DNA of 64,000 nucleotides from Haloarcula sp. CBA1129 (GCF_008729015.1 NZ_RKSM01000001.1:1054001-1118000), one strand, 5' to 3'. Counted from the first letter of the stretch, positions 7,897-18,055 are shown. Program-made: numbers and translations. The notes: generated by a model from the letters alone, not told the origin.

Positions 7897-10101
7897 ATGA
7901 AACTTGTTGTCAAGCCGCTCGACCGGCAGAGTGCAGGAAAGGGTATCGCAGCAATCGATAGCGAGGCGATGACGGAACTAAATCTTAGTAGCGGTGACTT
8001 CGTTACAATCCAAGGTGAGGAGGGCACTGCAGTCGCCCGTGTTCGACCGGGACGAGCGGGCGAGCGACAGCGCGGCGTCGTTGGCATTGACGGCCAAACG
8101 CGCAAGGCCACTGGAGCACGGATCGACCAACTCGTTGATGTAGAACAGGCCGACGTGGCACCGGCAGAGGAGCTGTCGGTCGCGCTCCCGGCCGGCCTCC
8201 AGATTCGCGGTGACCTCACATCGTACCTCCGTGAGAAGCTAACCAACCGCGCGGTCCAGACGGGACAGACCGTCCCAATCGCGCTCGGATTTGGCTCCCT
8301 GATGGGCCGATCCAACCGCCGGATTCCACTCCGTATCGTCGATAGTGAACCTGATGGGACTGTAATCATCACCCAATCCACGAACATCAACGTGGTTGAG
8401 CAGTCCGCCGAGGAGGTCGACGTGGAGCGCGGCGACGACGCGACCGGTAGTTCAGAGCCGCCGGGAGTAACCTACGAGGACGTCGGCGGCCTCGATAACG
8501 AACTGGACCAGGTTCGAGAGATGATCGAACTGCCGATGTCCCATCCCGAGCTCTTCCAAGCACTCGGCATCGAGCCACCGCAGGGCGTCTTGCTCCACGG
8601 ACCGCCCGGAACTGGCAAGACACTGATCGCGAAGGCGGTTGCAAACGAGATCGACGCCAGCTTCCAGACCATCTCTGGTCCGGAGATCATGTCGAAGTAC
8701 CACGGCGAAAGCGAGGAGCGGTTACGTGAGGTATTCGACGAGGCCGAGGAGAACGAACCCGCAATCGTCTTCATCGACGAGATTGACTCCATCGCCCCGA
8801 ATCGAGACAACACGCAAGGTGATGTCGAGCGCCGCGTCGTCGCACAGTTGCTCTCGTTGATGGACGGCCTCGAGGACCGCGGTCAAGTGACAGTTATCGG
8901 GACGACGAACCGCATCGACGCCATCGACCCCGCACTCCGCCGCGGCGGCCGGTTCGACCGTGAAATCGAGATCGGCGCACCGGACACCAAGGGCCGGACG
9001 GAAATCCTCCAAGTCCACACCCGCGAGATGCCGATCGCCGAGTCGGTCGATCTCGAACAGTACGCCGAGAACACCCATGGCTTCGTTGGCGCTGACCTCG
9101 AGAGTCTCGTCCGCGAAGCGGCGATGAACGCACTCCGACGTGTCCGCCCGGACCTCGACCTCGAAGGCGACGAGATCGACGCCGAGACGCTCGAAACGCT
9201 CGAAGTAACGGAGAAGGATTTCCGAGCGGCACTCCGGGAGATCGAACCCAGCGCGCTCCGAGAGGTCTTCGTTGAGACGCCCGACGTCACCTGGGACGAT
9301 GTCGGCGGTCTCGAAGAGACCAAAGCCCGACTTCAGGAAGCTATCCAGTGGCCACTGGAGTATCCCGATGCGTATGGACAGGTGGACCTCCAGTCACCGA
9401 AGGGGATTATGCTCCACGGGCCGCCCGGAACCGGGAAGACGCTGCTGGCGAAGGCCGTCGCGAACGAAGCCCAATCCAATTTCATCTCGGTGAAAGGGCC
9501 TGAACTGTTCGACAAGTACGTCGGTGAGTCCGAAAAAGGCGTCCGGGAGATATTCGAGAAGGCGCGGTCGAACGCCCCGACTGTCATTTTCTTCGACGAA
9601 ATCGACTCAATCGCGACAAAGCGCGGGAGCGGCGGCAGTGATTCCAACGTCGGCGAACGCGTCGTCTCACAGATGCTGACCGAACTTGACGGGTTGGAAG
9701 AACTTGAAGACGTGGTCGTGATTGCAGCAACGAACCGACCAGACCTCATCGACGACGCCCTCACACGTGCGGGTCGAATCGAGCGCAAAATTGAGGTGGG
9801 AGAGCCCGACGAGGAGACCAGGCGCGAAATCCTGGCAATACATACCCGGACCCGGCCATTGGCTGACGATGTCGATCTTGACCACCTAGCAGCCGAAACG
9901 GACGGCCTCGTGGGTGCCGATCTGGCGGCGTTGTGTCGGGGGGCGGCGACGGTAGCAGTTCGTGAGCACGTCCAGGCCCAGACAGAAGGGAAGGAGGCAG
10001 CTGTCGAGGATATCGTACTTACGCAAGCACACTTCGAAGAGGCACTTAAAGAGATCAGTCCGGAAGACGCTGATATCGATGACGAGGTAGACAGCTTGTA
10101 A
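7897..10101 (+). CDS. CDC48/VCP-type AAA+ ATPase
   Basis: 734 residues, full family length. The N-terminal double-psi barrel region (to about 190) opens with [16 protein letters not shown]. The two AAA modules have Walker A motifs GPPGTGKT at residues 235 and 508, Walker B VFIDEIDS near 291 and FFDEIDS near 565, and arginine-finger regions RRGGRFDRE and TRAGRIERK. The protein should form a hexamer that unfolds substrates, often feeding the proteasome. Haloarchaea usually carry several paralogues. It is monocistronic, with nearest genes about 150 bp or more away. Confidence 0.95.
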   Translation: MKLVVKPLDRQSAGKGIAAIDSEAMTELNLSSGDFVTIQGEEGTAVARVRPGRAGERQRGVVGIDGQTRKATGARIDQLVDVEQADVAPAEELSVALPAGLQIRGDLTSYLREKLTNRAVQTGQTVPIALGFGSLMGRSNRRIPLRIVDSEPDGTVIITQSTNINVVEQSAEEVDVERGDDATGSSEPPGVTYEDVGGLDNELDQVREMIELPMSHPELFQALGIEPPQGVLLHGPPGTGKTLIAKAVANEIDASFQTISGPEIMSKYHGESEERLREVFDEAEENEPAIVFIDEIDSIAPNRDNTQGDVERRVVAQLLSLMDGLEDRGQVTVIGTTNRIDAIDPALRRGGRFDREIEIGAPDTKGRTEILQVHTREMPIAESVDLEQYAENTHGFVGADLESLVREAAMNALRRVRPDLDLEGDEIDAETLETLEVTEKDFRAALREIEPSALREVFVETPDVTWDDVGGLEETKARLQEAIQWPLEYPDAYGQVDLQSPKGIMLHGPPGTGKTLLAKAVANEAQSNFISVKGPELFDKYVGESEKGVREIFEKARSNAPTVIFFDEIDSIATKRGSGGSDSNVGERVVSQMLTELDGLEELEDVVVIAATNRPDLIDDALTRAGRIERKIEVGEPDEETRREILAIHTRTRPLADDVDLDHLAAETDGLVGADLAALCRGAATVAVREHVQAQTEGKEAAVEDIVLTQAHFEEALKEISPEDADIDDEVDSL

Positions 10102-10258
10102 AAATATCCTTCATTCGAACTACGATTGTGCTGTAGTCAACTCCCCTACAAATATTGCTCGTTGGGGTCGGATTCAATATAATGACGCAGTGGACAGCGT
10201 CCTGATCATGGTACAATTTGTCGTAGACCTTTACAGTTGGAAGCCCACGGGACAGACG

Positions 10259-10915
10259 ATGGCTACCGAGGCGACGTTCACGGTTCTGTCAGACCAATTT
10301 CCCTTGGGGACAGTGTTCAACCAACTGCCGAACGTGACGGTCGAACTTGAGCGACTTATCCCCTCGCGGGACGTGGTGATCCCCTACTTCTGGGTTCGGG
10401 GAACCGGGATCATCGACATCGAGAGCAAATTCACCGAGCACCCGGGCGTGGCGAAGATTCGGCTCGTCGACTCGGTCGAGGACGAGTACCTGTTACGCGT
10501 CGAGTGGGCACTGGACTACGAGGGCGTGCTCACCGTGTTGACGGAGACAGAGATACCGCTCATCAGGGCTATCGGCACAAATCAGCAATGGACGTTCGAG
10601 ATCCGCGCCGATCATCGAAGCGACATCACAGACTTTCACCGGCGCTGTCAAGAACTGGACATCCCGATCACGTTGACGGAACTGCACGCGCTCACACCGC
10701 TTGAGACGGCGACTGTAGCCGCCCTCACCGACACTCAACAAGAGGCACTGATCCTCGCCTACAAGCGCGGCTACTTCGAGTCCCCACGGCAGGTCACGTT
10801 GGAAGACCTCGGCGAGGAACTCGGCATCTCACAGCAGGCCGTCGGTTCCCGTCTCCGGGGTGGGATCAACAACATCCTCGGGAGTACGCTTTCGGATCTC
10901 ATAGCCCGTTCCTGA
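10259..10915 (+). CDS. bacterio-opsin-activator-type HTH regulator
   Basis: 218 residues. The C-terminal third has the HTH-10 signature of Bat-like regulators: LTDTQQEALILAYKRGYFES, then LEDLGEELGISQQAVGSRLR, a helix-turn-helix in which the recognition helix follows GIS. The N-terminal two thirds (LERLIPSRDVVIPYFWV, WTFEIRADHRSDITDFH) resemble the sensor region often found before HTH-10. The ATG at 10259 (MATEATFTVLSD) is chosen because family members begin this way; an upstream start at 10190 adds an unconvincing leader. Targets are unknown; the adjacent DUF7344 gene may be one. Confidence 0.85.
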   Translation: MATEATFTVLSDQFPLGTVFNQLPNVTVELERLIPSRDVVIPYFWVRGTGIIDIESKFTEHPGVAKIRLVDSVEDEYLLRVEWALDYEGVLTVLTETEIPLIRAIGTNQQWTFEIRADHRSDITDFHRRCQELDIPITLTELHALTPLETATVAALTDTQQEALILAYKRGYFESPRQVTLEDLGEELGISQQAVGSRLRGGINNILGSTLSDLIARS

Positions 10916-10983
10916 GCGGCTTTATAAATGGTTTGTGTTTGAAAAAACCAGTGTGATTGCCGATAAGGCCTGCATTGTATATA

Positions 10984-11343
10984 ATGAGTGGGTCATCCCT
11001 CTCTTTTGATTCGTTGCTCAACCTGTGTCAACACCAGCATCGTCGGATCGTCCTTGCAGCACTTACAGAAGAACAGCGCTCGTTGACGCTCGATGAACTC
11101 ACACAGGCAGTCCTCAAGCACAATCATCAGACCGCAATTACAGAGGTGTCTGAGGATGTGATAGCAGAAATTCGCAACTCACTCTATCACGTCCACCTTC
11201 CGAAGTTGGCTTCTGGAGGGCTCATCTCCAATTATCCAGACCGACAGTTCGTGGAACCGGGTGAACAGTTCGATCAGGTACAGCAGACCGTGTCTGCGAT
11301 CCTTGATGCTGACCCTACACTCGAAGGGCCAATAGAACTCTAG
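10984..11343 (+). CDS. DUF7344-type winged-helix protein
   Basis: 119 residues starting MSGSSLSFDSLLNLCQHQHR. The pattern RRIVLAALTEEQRSLTLDELT, then helices and HVHLPKLASGGLISNYPDRQ, is that of the short winged-helix domain common in haloarchaea, in which a beta hairpin follows the last helix. Probably a small DNA-binding protein. An in-frame start at 10957 adds nine residues and is less likely. Confidence 0.7.
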   Translation: MSGSSLSFDSLLNLCQHQHRRIVLAALTEEQRSLTLDELTQAVLKHNHQTAITEVSEDVIAEIRNSLYHVHLPKLASGGLISNYPDRQFVEPGEQFDQVQQTVSAILDADPTLEGPIEL

Positions 11344-11344
11344 T

Positions 11345-11753
11345 GTCGATCAACCGCTGTCCAGTCTCAGCTCTATCAAGGTCGAACTGGGCGATCCATT
11401 CAAAGAGCAGGACCTGAATAGCCTCATTCACGATATCGTCGGTGAGGGCGCCGAAGCCTCGGATCCTACGCTCCGAAAGTGGCGTCGCATGGTTCTGAAA
11501 GAACTCGGTGCGGAACCACATCCGAAAAACGACGACCTCTGGATTACTGAAGCGTCTGCAGAGAGTCTCACCCCCGACGAAATCCCAACGGTCTGCCGCA
11601 AGCCAGTTGAATTACTCTCTGACGAGGAATGTGCAGCTGGATGAACCTACTGAGATGACTATCGACCAGTTCAACACCGCAGCAGGGACGTCGATGGATG
11701 ATATCGTGCAGGCGACGGTCGTTCCTGATGGGGGTATCAGTGACGGTGACTGA
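11345..11753 (+). pseudogene. remnant of a plasmid-type hypothetical gene
   Basis: From about 11345 an open frame without a start codon encodes an acidic, well-composed peptide (KVELGDPFKEQDLNSLIHDI, then WRRMVLKELGAEPHPKNDDL) ending at 11644. A second short frame follows (MTIDQFNTAAGTSMDD, 11655-11753) in a different register. The lack of an initiation codon and the close packing suggest the 5' end was lost when the DUF7344 gene region joined here. Function unknown. Confidence 0.45.
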
Positions 11754-11815
11754 GTCCTATGGCTGTGAATGCACCTGTAGGCCGTCAAGACGCATCGCCA
11801 CCTGCTGGACTGTGT

Positions 11816-12007
11816 TCAGCTACCCAAGGCGTACTCGACCCAGTGCTGGAGACTGTCCTGCATCTGCTGCAGTTCTTCGACAACGCCGTCGTAGCCGGCT
11901 TGCTGAGGTGCATCGATATACTACTGGAAGTTCATACCGCGTGGGCTGATTGACTCATCGAGCGCTCTGAAGTACCCCAGTAGCTCGTGAAAGGCGTCCT
12001 CGTCCAT
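11816..12007 (-). pseudogene. small acidic gene with an internal amber codon
   Basis: ATG at 12007 starts MDEDAFHELLGYFRALDESI and continues to an in-frame TAG at codon 29, after which the same frame goes on for 34 residues (APQQAGYDGVVEELQQMQDS) to a TGA. Both halves have haloarchaeal codon use and acidic composition, so a single nonsense change in a 63-residue gene is the simplest reading. No family is recognised. Confidence 0.4.
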
Positions 12008-12245
12008 CGTCGGATGGGAGAAACATCAAAACGAACACGGACACACCGGCCAGTTGGAGTGTATCCAGTGCCTGCCAGCCCAGCAAGCAAGTGGTTTTTC
12101 GTTGGTCATTCCAGGGGAGCTGCCAAGCGGAGAGTATCCTCCAGTAGAGCGAGTGTACACTCCTGAAGCGGGGCGAAGCCATGGGGAGGTTGGGTCTCGA
12201 TAATAAGTTGGAACAGTCGAGCCAATTGACTGAACCCTCGCTCCG

Positions 12246-13031
12246 CTAAGTGCTGTATTCCCTACAGAACAGATCTTGTAAATCAACGAGGGTCAAGTTG
12301 TGGGTGCTAGTTAGTGTCCGGAGCACCGAAATTCGCTGAGAGAGCTCTGTAGGAGTATGGCTGTCCGACCCCAGTACGAATTGAATACCCTGCTCGGTGA
12401 ACAATTCGAACATTCCTGGATCAGGATGGACGCGGCCAAGAGACCGGTGGACGCGGCCAGCGTTCACCTCCGGAACTGTCCGCGATCGAGCGAGGGCTTG
12501 TGCAACCCGCTCGTAATCTGCTTGTGTCGTGTGTCGTCGGAGTGCGGGAATCCGTTCTGGGAGATCGAGATGCCCCACCACCTCGAAGAGCTCGGAGTCG
12601 ATAAGCGCGACGAGGGCGTCATAGTAGCGTTCGACAGCGGCGCGCCGCTGTGACGTATCCGCGTCTACATACTGTCTCTCACTGGTGTAGGTGTACTGAC
12701 CAGCGAAATGCACGCTCCCGATTGTGTACGCGAACTCCGCCACATCGAGAAACGCCGCGGTCTCTGACTCAGCACCCTCCACGTAGCTCACCTCTGCCGC
12801 GTCATAGAGCCTGAGTTCAGTCGATTCTCTTGCGGTGTCGATGGCTTCCCGGCGCTGCTGGTATGTCTCGACGAGGTCATACTTTGCTCGCCGGCCGAAG
12901 TCATCCTCAGGCACGATGCAATGGTCGGTCAGACCCAGAGCGGACAAGCCCGCAGCCTCGGCGGCTCCAATCATTGCGGTGAGATCCGACCCATCCGAGT
13001 ACGTCGTATGCGTGTGGATGTCCGTCTGCAT
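12246..13031 (-). CDS. PHP-domain phosphoesterase
   Basis: 261 residues. The N-terminal metal-binding motif TDIHTHTTYSDGS, then LGLTDHC, EVSYVEG, VGHLDL and the C-terminal LGSDSHTP give the PHP-fold metal ligands seen in histidinol phosphatase and related enzymes. It should hydrolyse a phosphate monoester with a metal trinuclear centre in the cytoplasm; the substrate is unknown. It is the last gene of the ECF operon; its ATG overlaps the stop of the ComB-like gene (TGATG), so the two are translationally coupled. Confidence 0.85.
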   Translation of the reverse strand: MQTDIHTHTTYSDGSDLTAMIGAAEAAGLSALGLTDHCIVPEDDFGRRAKYDLVETYQQRREAIDTARESTELRLYDAAEVSYVEGAESETAAFLDVAEFAYTIGSVHFAGQYTYTSERQYVDADTSQRRAAVERYYDALVALIDSELFEVVGHLDLPERIPALRRHTTQADYERVAQALARSRTVPEVNAGRVHRSLGRVHPDPGMFELFTEQGIQFVLGSDSHTPTELSQRISVLRTLTSTHNLTLVDLQDLFCREYST

Positions 13032-13777
13032 CACGCGGTGTCCGTTGTACTGACGTCGTAGAGCCGCTGGCCGTCCAACTTCGGCACGACATCCCGGCTG
13101 TCGAAGTTGAGCGTGTACTCGTAGAGATCCCGCCGCTTGATTGGGGGTTTCTGCTCGTACTTCGGCCCCTTCCCGAATTGGACAACCTCCCGGTAGACCT
13201 CGCGTTGCTCCGGCGTCAACGGCTTCCCATGGAGATACCGGGCGATGTACAGCGCACCGACGAGGTCCTCCGGTGAGGGCTTGCCTTTCGATCCCGCAGC
13301 GACGAAATACGTCTCCCGGTCGTCATCCGCGAGATGGTCCGCCACCGCCTTCCCGTTCGTCAACCCGCCGACATAGATATCGACGTCTTCACCACCAGCA
13401 AGACGAAGATCCGTGACCGCGTTCCCACCATTCGTTGATGTCATTGCCGTCGGCCGGCCATCCACATCGACGTCTTGGACGAAACTCGGTGAGTTGAAGA
13501 AATCATAGCCGTCCTCGCCACGGTAGTTTGGACCGGAACTCCCGCCGATTTTTGTATCAGGATTCTCTGCCTTGAATTCCGGTTCGTTCCCGCGCTCCTC
13601 AGTAATGTAGATGTACGCTGCACCGTTCGCGAACAGCTCCGGTACCGTCGTCGAAAACTGGGCGATATCAACAACGACGTAGTTTCCGGGATCAGGGTCC
13701 TTTGGGATTTGTGCACGCCCCGGAATCATCGTCTCTAGAAGCTTTGATTCGAGCGGGTCGTCAGTGACTTGGCTCAT
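13031..13777 (-). CDS. ComB-like phosphatase (2-phosphosulfolactate phosphatase family)
   Basis: 248 residues with the ComB family layout: an N-terminal VVVDIAQFSTTVPELFANGA region, then NSPSFVQ followed by MTSTNGGNAVTDL, and the VGGLTNGKAVADHL and GSKGKPSPEDLVGALYIAR segments. The named family enzyme removes phosphate from phosphosulfolactate in coenzyme M synthesis. Haloarchaea do not make methane, so here the substrate is probably another phosphorylated acid. It lies 106 bp after EcfT and overlaps the PHP gene, suggesting two phosphatases acting after uptake. Family assignment is firm; the substrate is not. Confidence 0.8.
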   Translation of the reverse strand: MSQVTDDPLESKLLETMIPGRAQIPKDPDPGNYVVVDIAQFSTTVPELFANGAAYIYITEERGNEPEFKAENPDTKIGGSSGPNYRGEDGYDFFNSPSFVQDVDVDGRPTAMTSTNGGNAVTDLRLAGGEDVDIYVGGLTNGKAVADHLADDDRETYFVAAGSKGKPSPEDLVGALYIARYLHGKPLTPEQREVYREVVQFGKGPKYEQKPPIKRRDLYEYTLNFDSRDVVPKLDGQRLYDVSTTDTA

Positions 13778-13883
13778 ATTTTAGGCTCAAACTGTCATCC
13801 CAAAAAGACCACTAAGAGACCTATACCCGGGACATGTGTGCTATATACCGTTCAATAGATGTAGTGTAGTGGTGGCTGAGTGG

Positions 13884-14696
13884 TTATGCGAGAGCGGCAA
13901 CGACAGCAACGAGGACGAGCGACCCCGCGAAAAATCCGATATCCAAGGGACGGATTTCCATATCTGCGAGTCGAAGGTCCGTACTCGCATCGTTTTGAAG
14001 GGAGTGCGAGAATCCACGGGCTTCCATGGCTTCGACGGTGACGCGGCTGCGCTTGGCGACGTTGAATATCATTGGGTAGAACGCTCGCATCGAAAGTTTC
14101 AGCAAGTAGGCGTAGTGCCGCCACCGGAACCAGCCGGGGTTGCTGGGGGCGGTGCTGCGCAGTCGAAAAGAGTTAACGAGATCGTGGTATTCCTCAAACA
14201 GCACCGGGAGCATTCGGTATCCGTAGGTGATGAGGAACGTGAACTGGCGCGGAATTCCCAGACTCCGGAGGCCTTGGGAGAGGCTCTTCGGCCCCATACT
14301 TGAGAACACGGCGAGACTCGACACTGAGATAATCGTCAGCTTCAACGTGAACGGAATGAGCGCGCGCACTGCCGCAACTGGATCACCCGTAAAGACAGTG
14401 ACAACAGCGTACGACCCGAGTGTCGTCGCAACAGTAACGGTCATCAAGCCCACCAAAAACAGACTGACACGGGACAACATCGCGAGTGCCGATACGAACA
14501 CGAGCAATCCGAGCAGGACCGTCACATCGTAGAACAACCACGGCACGAAGAGGAAGACAACATACCAGAGAAGCAAAACTCTGGGATCCAACTTGTGCAG
14601 GAACGACCCCTCGTTCTCGTAGGCCGTCCGCAGCAGGTCTGATTTAATCGCCGCAACAGACGTGGCTTCGCGGAGATCGTCGAGCGCTGCCATCAT
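13884..14696 (-). CDS. ECF transporter membrane component EcfT
   Basis: 270 residues (or 269 from the second ATG). Five or six membrane segments lie between about residues 40 and 145 and at the C-terminus. The cytoplasmic helices SMGPKSLSQGLRSLGIPRQF and VEAMEARGFSHS contain the paired coupling motifs of the EcfT family, including the conserved A-R-G. EcfT joins the substrate-binding S component to the ATPases. The ATG overlaps the stop of the ATPase gene. Confidence 0.88.
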   Translation of the reverse strand: MMAALDDLREATSVAAIKSDLLRTAYENEGSFLHKLDPRVLLLWYVVFLFVPWLFYDVTVLLGLLVFVSALAMLSRVSLFLVGLMTVTVATTLGSYAVVTVFTGDPVAAVRALIPFTLKLTIISVSSLAVFSSMGPKSLSQGLRSLGIPRQFTFLITYGYRMLPVLFEEYHDLVNSFRLRSTAPSNPGWFRWRHYAYLLKLSMRAFYPMIFNVAKRSRVTVEAMEARGFSHSLQNDASTDLRLADMEIRPLDIGFFAGSLVLVAVVAALA

Positions 14697-16420
14697 TCGA
14701 TCTCCCCTGTTGTTGCAGACGCGTCATCGTGAAGATAGTCGGCAAATGCCTCGACTGTGAGTGGCGCTTGCTTAAGCCCGAGTTCGGTCCCAAGTCGGAC
14801 GGTCTGAGGCGGGCGGAGGTTCGCTCTCTCCAAGACGTCACAGTCGGCGAACACGTCATTCGGGTGGCCATCAGCGATGATGCTGCCGCTGTCCAGTACA
14901 ACGACGCGAGTCGCCCACGACGCTGCGAGCTCTAAATCGTGGGTTGCAATCACAACCGTTTCGACGCGCTCGCCAGCTCGGTCGATGGTGCGGCCAACCT
15001 CTTCACGGCTCGCCAAATCGAGGCTTCCCGTGGGCTCGTCAAGCAGAACGATTGACGGGTTCGTCGCCAGCCCGATTGCCAGTGATGCCCGGCGTTGCTG
15101 GCCAACGCTCAACAATCGGCCATCACGGTCCTCTAAGGCCTCCAAGTCGAGGAAGTCGATGACGTCATCAACACGCTGCTCGACGTCTGTATAGTCCCTG
15201 TCCTTGAGATAGTGTGCGACATCGGCCCGCACGCTGTCATCGATGAACATCTCTTCGGGGTTTTGTTTGACGTAGACGACTTCGTCGGCCAACTCCTCTG
15301 GGAGGACACGCTCGGTATCCGTGCCGTCAACGGTCACCGTACCGCTGTCTGGCATCTCTAACCCAGTCAGTAACTGCATCAGCGTGGACTTTCCTGCACC
15401 GTTGCTTCCGACAAGTACCACTCGTTCGTCCGGATAGACATCGAGTGAGAGGTCATCAAGGACGTGTTTGGTCCCACTCCGAAGCGTATCGTACGAGTGT
15501 GAGACATCCTCGACAGAGATGACCGGCGTTCCCTCTGGGACCGGCTCCGAATCCCCGTTCAGCCGCCCTCCATCGGGGATGACACGTTCGGCAAACCGAG
15601 TAGCAGCGTCTGAGATTGTCACTGGTAGTTGCTCACTATTGTCGAGGACGCGTTCAGCGATGCGTGTCACCTGCGGCGGGTGGACATCCTGTGCTCTGAG
15701 GTCCGTTAACTGGTTGAGCGCGTCTTCGACGGGACGTTTCCAACTGACAACGCCGTCTTCGACGAGAACCACGCTATCACAGTACTCGGCAATGAACTCC
15801 GTTTGATGCTCGATTGTGACGATAGTCTTGCCGTGGGTCTGGTTGAGCGTAGCGAGTCGCTCGTACGTCTCCCGTGCATTAATCGGGTCAAGTTGTGCAG
15901 CTGGCTCATCAACGACGAGGATATCGGGATCAAGCGACAGTGCAGCCGCAAGCGCAACGAGATGTTTCTGACCACCTGAAAGCTCCCAGACGAACCGGTC
16001 CTCCAATCCGTCCAAGTCGAGTAAATCGAGCGTTCGGTGGACGCGTTCACGGTAGTCCTCATGTCCGTAATTCATCGGTGCGAACGCGACCTCCTCAAAG
16101 ACGGTCGGACTGACGAGTTGGTTGTCGAACTCCTGAAACACGTATCCGACGTGCTGTGAGAGTTCCGCAACGGAACTTGCAGCCACATCGTGGCCTGCGA
16201 CCGAAACATCGCCCTGCATGTCGCCCTCGTAGAAGTGAGGGATGATTCCGTTGAACGACTTGCACAACGTCGTCTTTCCGGACCCGTTCCCGCCGACGAC
16301 AGCGACGAATTCACCGGGCTCGATGGTGAGATTCGCGCCATCTAGGACGTACTCGTCCGTACCGGGATATTTGAACTGCAGTTCGGCAACGGCAATTTGA
16401 GAGTTGTGTATCGCGGTCAT
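14693..16420 (-). CDS. fused double ABC ATPase of an ECF transporter (EcfA-EcfA')
   Basis: 575 residues made of two ABC ATPase domains in tandem. Walker A is GGNGSGKTT near residue 42 in the first and GSNGAGKST near residue 340 in the second. Signature motifs are LSGGQ and LSVGQ, and Walker B segments are ILVVDEPAAQLDP and IVLLDEPTGSLDL. Most ECF systems use two separate ATPases; the fused form replaces both and drives import through EcfT. It overlaps its neighbours by 4 bp on each side. Confidence 0.92.
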   Translation of the reverse strand: MTAIHNSQIAVAELQFKYPGTDEYVLDGANLTIEPGEFVAVVGGNGSGKTTLCKSFNGIIPHFYEGDMQGDVSVAGHDVAASSVAELSQHVGYVFQEFDNQLVSPTVFEEVAFAPMNYGHEDYRERVHRTLDLLDLDGLEDRFVWELSGGQKHLVALAAALSLDPDILVVDEPAAQLDPINARETYERLATLNQTHGKTIVTIEHQTEFIAEYCDSVVLVEDGVVSWKRPVEDALNQLTDLRAQDVHPPQVTRIAERVLDNSEQLPVTISDAATRFAERVIPDGGRLNGDSEPVPEGTPVISVEDVSHSYDTLRSGTKHVLDDLSLDVYPDERVVLVGSNGAGKSTLMQLLTGLEMPDSGTVTVDGTDTERVLPEELADEVVYVKQNPEEMFIDDSVRADVAHYLKDRDYTDVEQRVDDVIDFLDLEALEDRDGRLLSVGQQRRASLAIGLATNPSIVLLDEPTGSLDLASREEVGRTIDRAGERVETVVIATHDLELAASWATRVVVLDSGSIIADGHPNDVFADCDVLERANLRPPQTVRLGTELGLKQAPLTVEAFADYLHDDASATTGEIE

Positions 16421-17274
16421 TGGTCAGCTGTTTGGGTCGCGCGATACCAGATGACCGCTGCGACGACTGCAGAGATCACAATCGGGACTGCGATGTAGTT
16501 CTGGCCGTACATCGCTAGGAATTCAGGCTCCCAGACAACATTGATTGCCCCACCGACTTCGCTGGCTGCTTCAGCTACGAATGCGAGGGGAAACGCGACG
16601 AGCACCGCCAGCAGCGCCTTTCCGGAAAAGCCACGGCGCATTGGTGCGCCACGCTCGCCTTCGAACGGCTCCATGCCGAGCAGCGGCTCGACTTTCCCGT
16701 GGAGTTTCGGGTAGAGGTACAGCGCAGGAACCACGCCGAAGATGATCCCTGTGATCAGCATCTGTGTGATAAAGTCGACACCCTCCAGAACGACGATACT
16801 CTCTGGGAGCCCCGGTACCGCTTCCAATTCTTCGACGCCGACGTAGACTTTCCCGATATCGATGGAGGTGGCGAAGAACTCCTCAAGCGCTTCAGCGATG
16901 AACACGACGATTGCCAACTGCGTGGTGTTCTCGGGATCTTGGAGCAGTTTCGCGGCGAAGTAGTAACAGACTGGAATCAGAATCAGGCCCTCCATCGCTC
17001 CCAGCCCGTCGAATTCGCCGAGAAGAATTTCACCAAAGACGATCTCTCCAACGGGGACAGCGAGTGCAGCCCAGTATGTTCTGAACAGCAAGACGAGAAC
17101 GATTGGGATGAAGATGAATCCGCCGACGCCTAGTTCGAGCGGTCCCACAGTGAACTCGGGGAGGATTTCAGTGAATGCGTTTTGTAACCCGGTGAGGGAC
17201 ATGACGAGAATGAATACCATCATGTCCTGTCTGTCGAACGAGAATCGACTCCCTGTACCAGTTAGCGTACTCAT
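16417..17274 (-). CDS. ECF transporter substrate-binding (S) component, substrate unknown
   Basis: 285 residues with about six to seven hydrophobic segments. The start is MSTLTGTGSRFSFDRQD, and hydrophobic stretches appear at 17-35, 50-70, 75-105, 115-130, 170-195, 220-245 and 260-280. A long acidic periplasm-side loop (DIGKVYVGVEELEAVPG) is notable. Position as first gene before the ATPase and EcfT identifies it as the S component; the sequence matches no vitamin-specific group I can name. An AT-rich TTATAATAATTC box (about 17311-17320) precedes it and may be the operon promoter. Confidence 0.7.
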   Translation of the reverse strand: MSTLTGTGSRFSFDRQDMMVFILVMSLTGLQNAFTEILPEFTVGPLELGVGGFIFIPIVLVLLFRTYWAALAVPVGEIVFGEILLGEFDGLGAMEGLILIPVCYYFAAKLLQDPENTTQLAIVVFIAEALEEFFATSIDIGKVYVGVEELEAVPGLPESIVVLEGVDFITQMLITGIIFGVVPALYLYPKLHGKVEPLLGMEPFEGERGAPMRRGFSGKALLAVLVAFPLAFVAEAASEVGGAINVVWEPEFLAMYGQNYIAVPIVISAVVAAVIWYRATQTADQ

Positions 17275-17465
17275 GTTACACTGAAACAGATGATGAGTTT
17301 GTCATTTGAATTATTATAATAGGAGTCCTGACTGATATTGCACACCAACCACGGACTATATTTCTATATACTATATCTCTGATCAGGGAGGCTCTCACCG
17401 TTCCGTTCATACACACACTGACCACTCGTTCTTGCGCTATTCCAGTGAATAAATTAGATCGTTGC

Positions 17466-17648
17466 TCAGATTCGCCGCATCGTCGTCATGACCTCCCGCC
17501 CAGTGACCCGCCACTGACACCCGTTCCAGACGACCTCACTGCGCTCGAAACTACCATCGGTCCGTGGGTCGAACTCGATCTTCCGCTTCGGCCCCCGCAC
17601 TGGCTCGTAGACGAAGCCATTCGCGTCAGCGACAGACTGCCCGTTCAT
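17466..17648 (-). CDS. 60-residue small protein, family B copy 1
   Basis: Intact 60-residue ORF (MNGQSVADANGFVYEPVRG, KRKIEFDPRTDG, NGCQWRVTGREVMTTMRRI). About 80 percent identical at nucleotide level to the intact copy at 38460-38642, with partial copies at 18.5, 39.1 and 44.2 kb. The sequence suggests a small beta-rich protein; function is unknown. Its ATG overlaps the stop of the family-A gene just upstream, so A and B form a coupled pair. Confidence 0.55.
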   Translation of the reverse strand: MNGQSVADANGFVYEPVRGPKRKIEFDPRTDGSFERSEVVWNGCQWRVTGREVMTTMRRI

Positions 17649-17900
17649 GCCTCAACACCCCGAACGAGATCGTCGACGAGCGACCCACCGACATTTGGAC
17701 CAGTCGCCTAACCACGCTCGAGCGTGTGTATTTGCACTAGACTGGGAGCGTCTCAAACGGCGTCGTTGCCAGCTCGACCGTCTCTGCGTCGTCAGCAACT
17801 GCGACAACGGCCACGGCGAATTCGTAGCTGTTCCAGTAGCGGGCCGCGCCTTCGTCGCCGACGCTGAGGAACAGCGGTCGCCCCTAAGTGAGGAGTTCGC
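17645..17900 (-). pseudogene. family-A small gene, broken copy 1
   Basis: The minus-strand reading gives LFLSVGDEGAARYWNSYEFA, then DDAETVELATTPFETL, then an in-frame TAG where another copy has Trp, followed after a frame change by NVGGSLVDDLVRGVEA and a stop that overlaps the family-B ATG. Other remnants lie at 38.64, 40.6 and 43.5 kb. All are damaged. Confidence 0.5.
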
Positions 17901-18021
17901 GGATGGACGGTCAGTACAAGACAAGCAGCGAACCTAATTCGTTCACTCGGGGTGGCAATAGCACAACCACACTAGGGAGTCGATTTTTCTGGACACTGAC
18001 AGTACTTTCCGTCGCCAGCAA

Positions 18022-18029
18022 TTATATAT
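18022..18029 (+). promoter_or_regulatory. TATA-like box for the VOC gene
   Basis: TTATATAT lies 27-34 bases before the ATG at 18056, fitting a leaderless haloarchaeal promoter. Confidence 0.5.
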
Positions 18030-18055
18030 CCTTGCCCGCCTGATGCTTCTCATGC

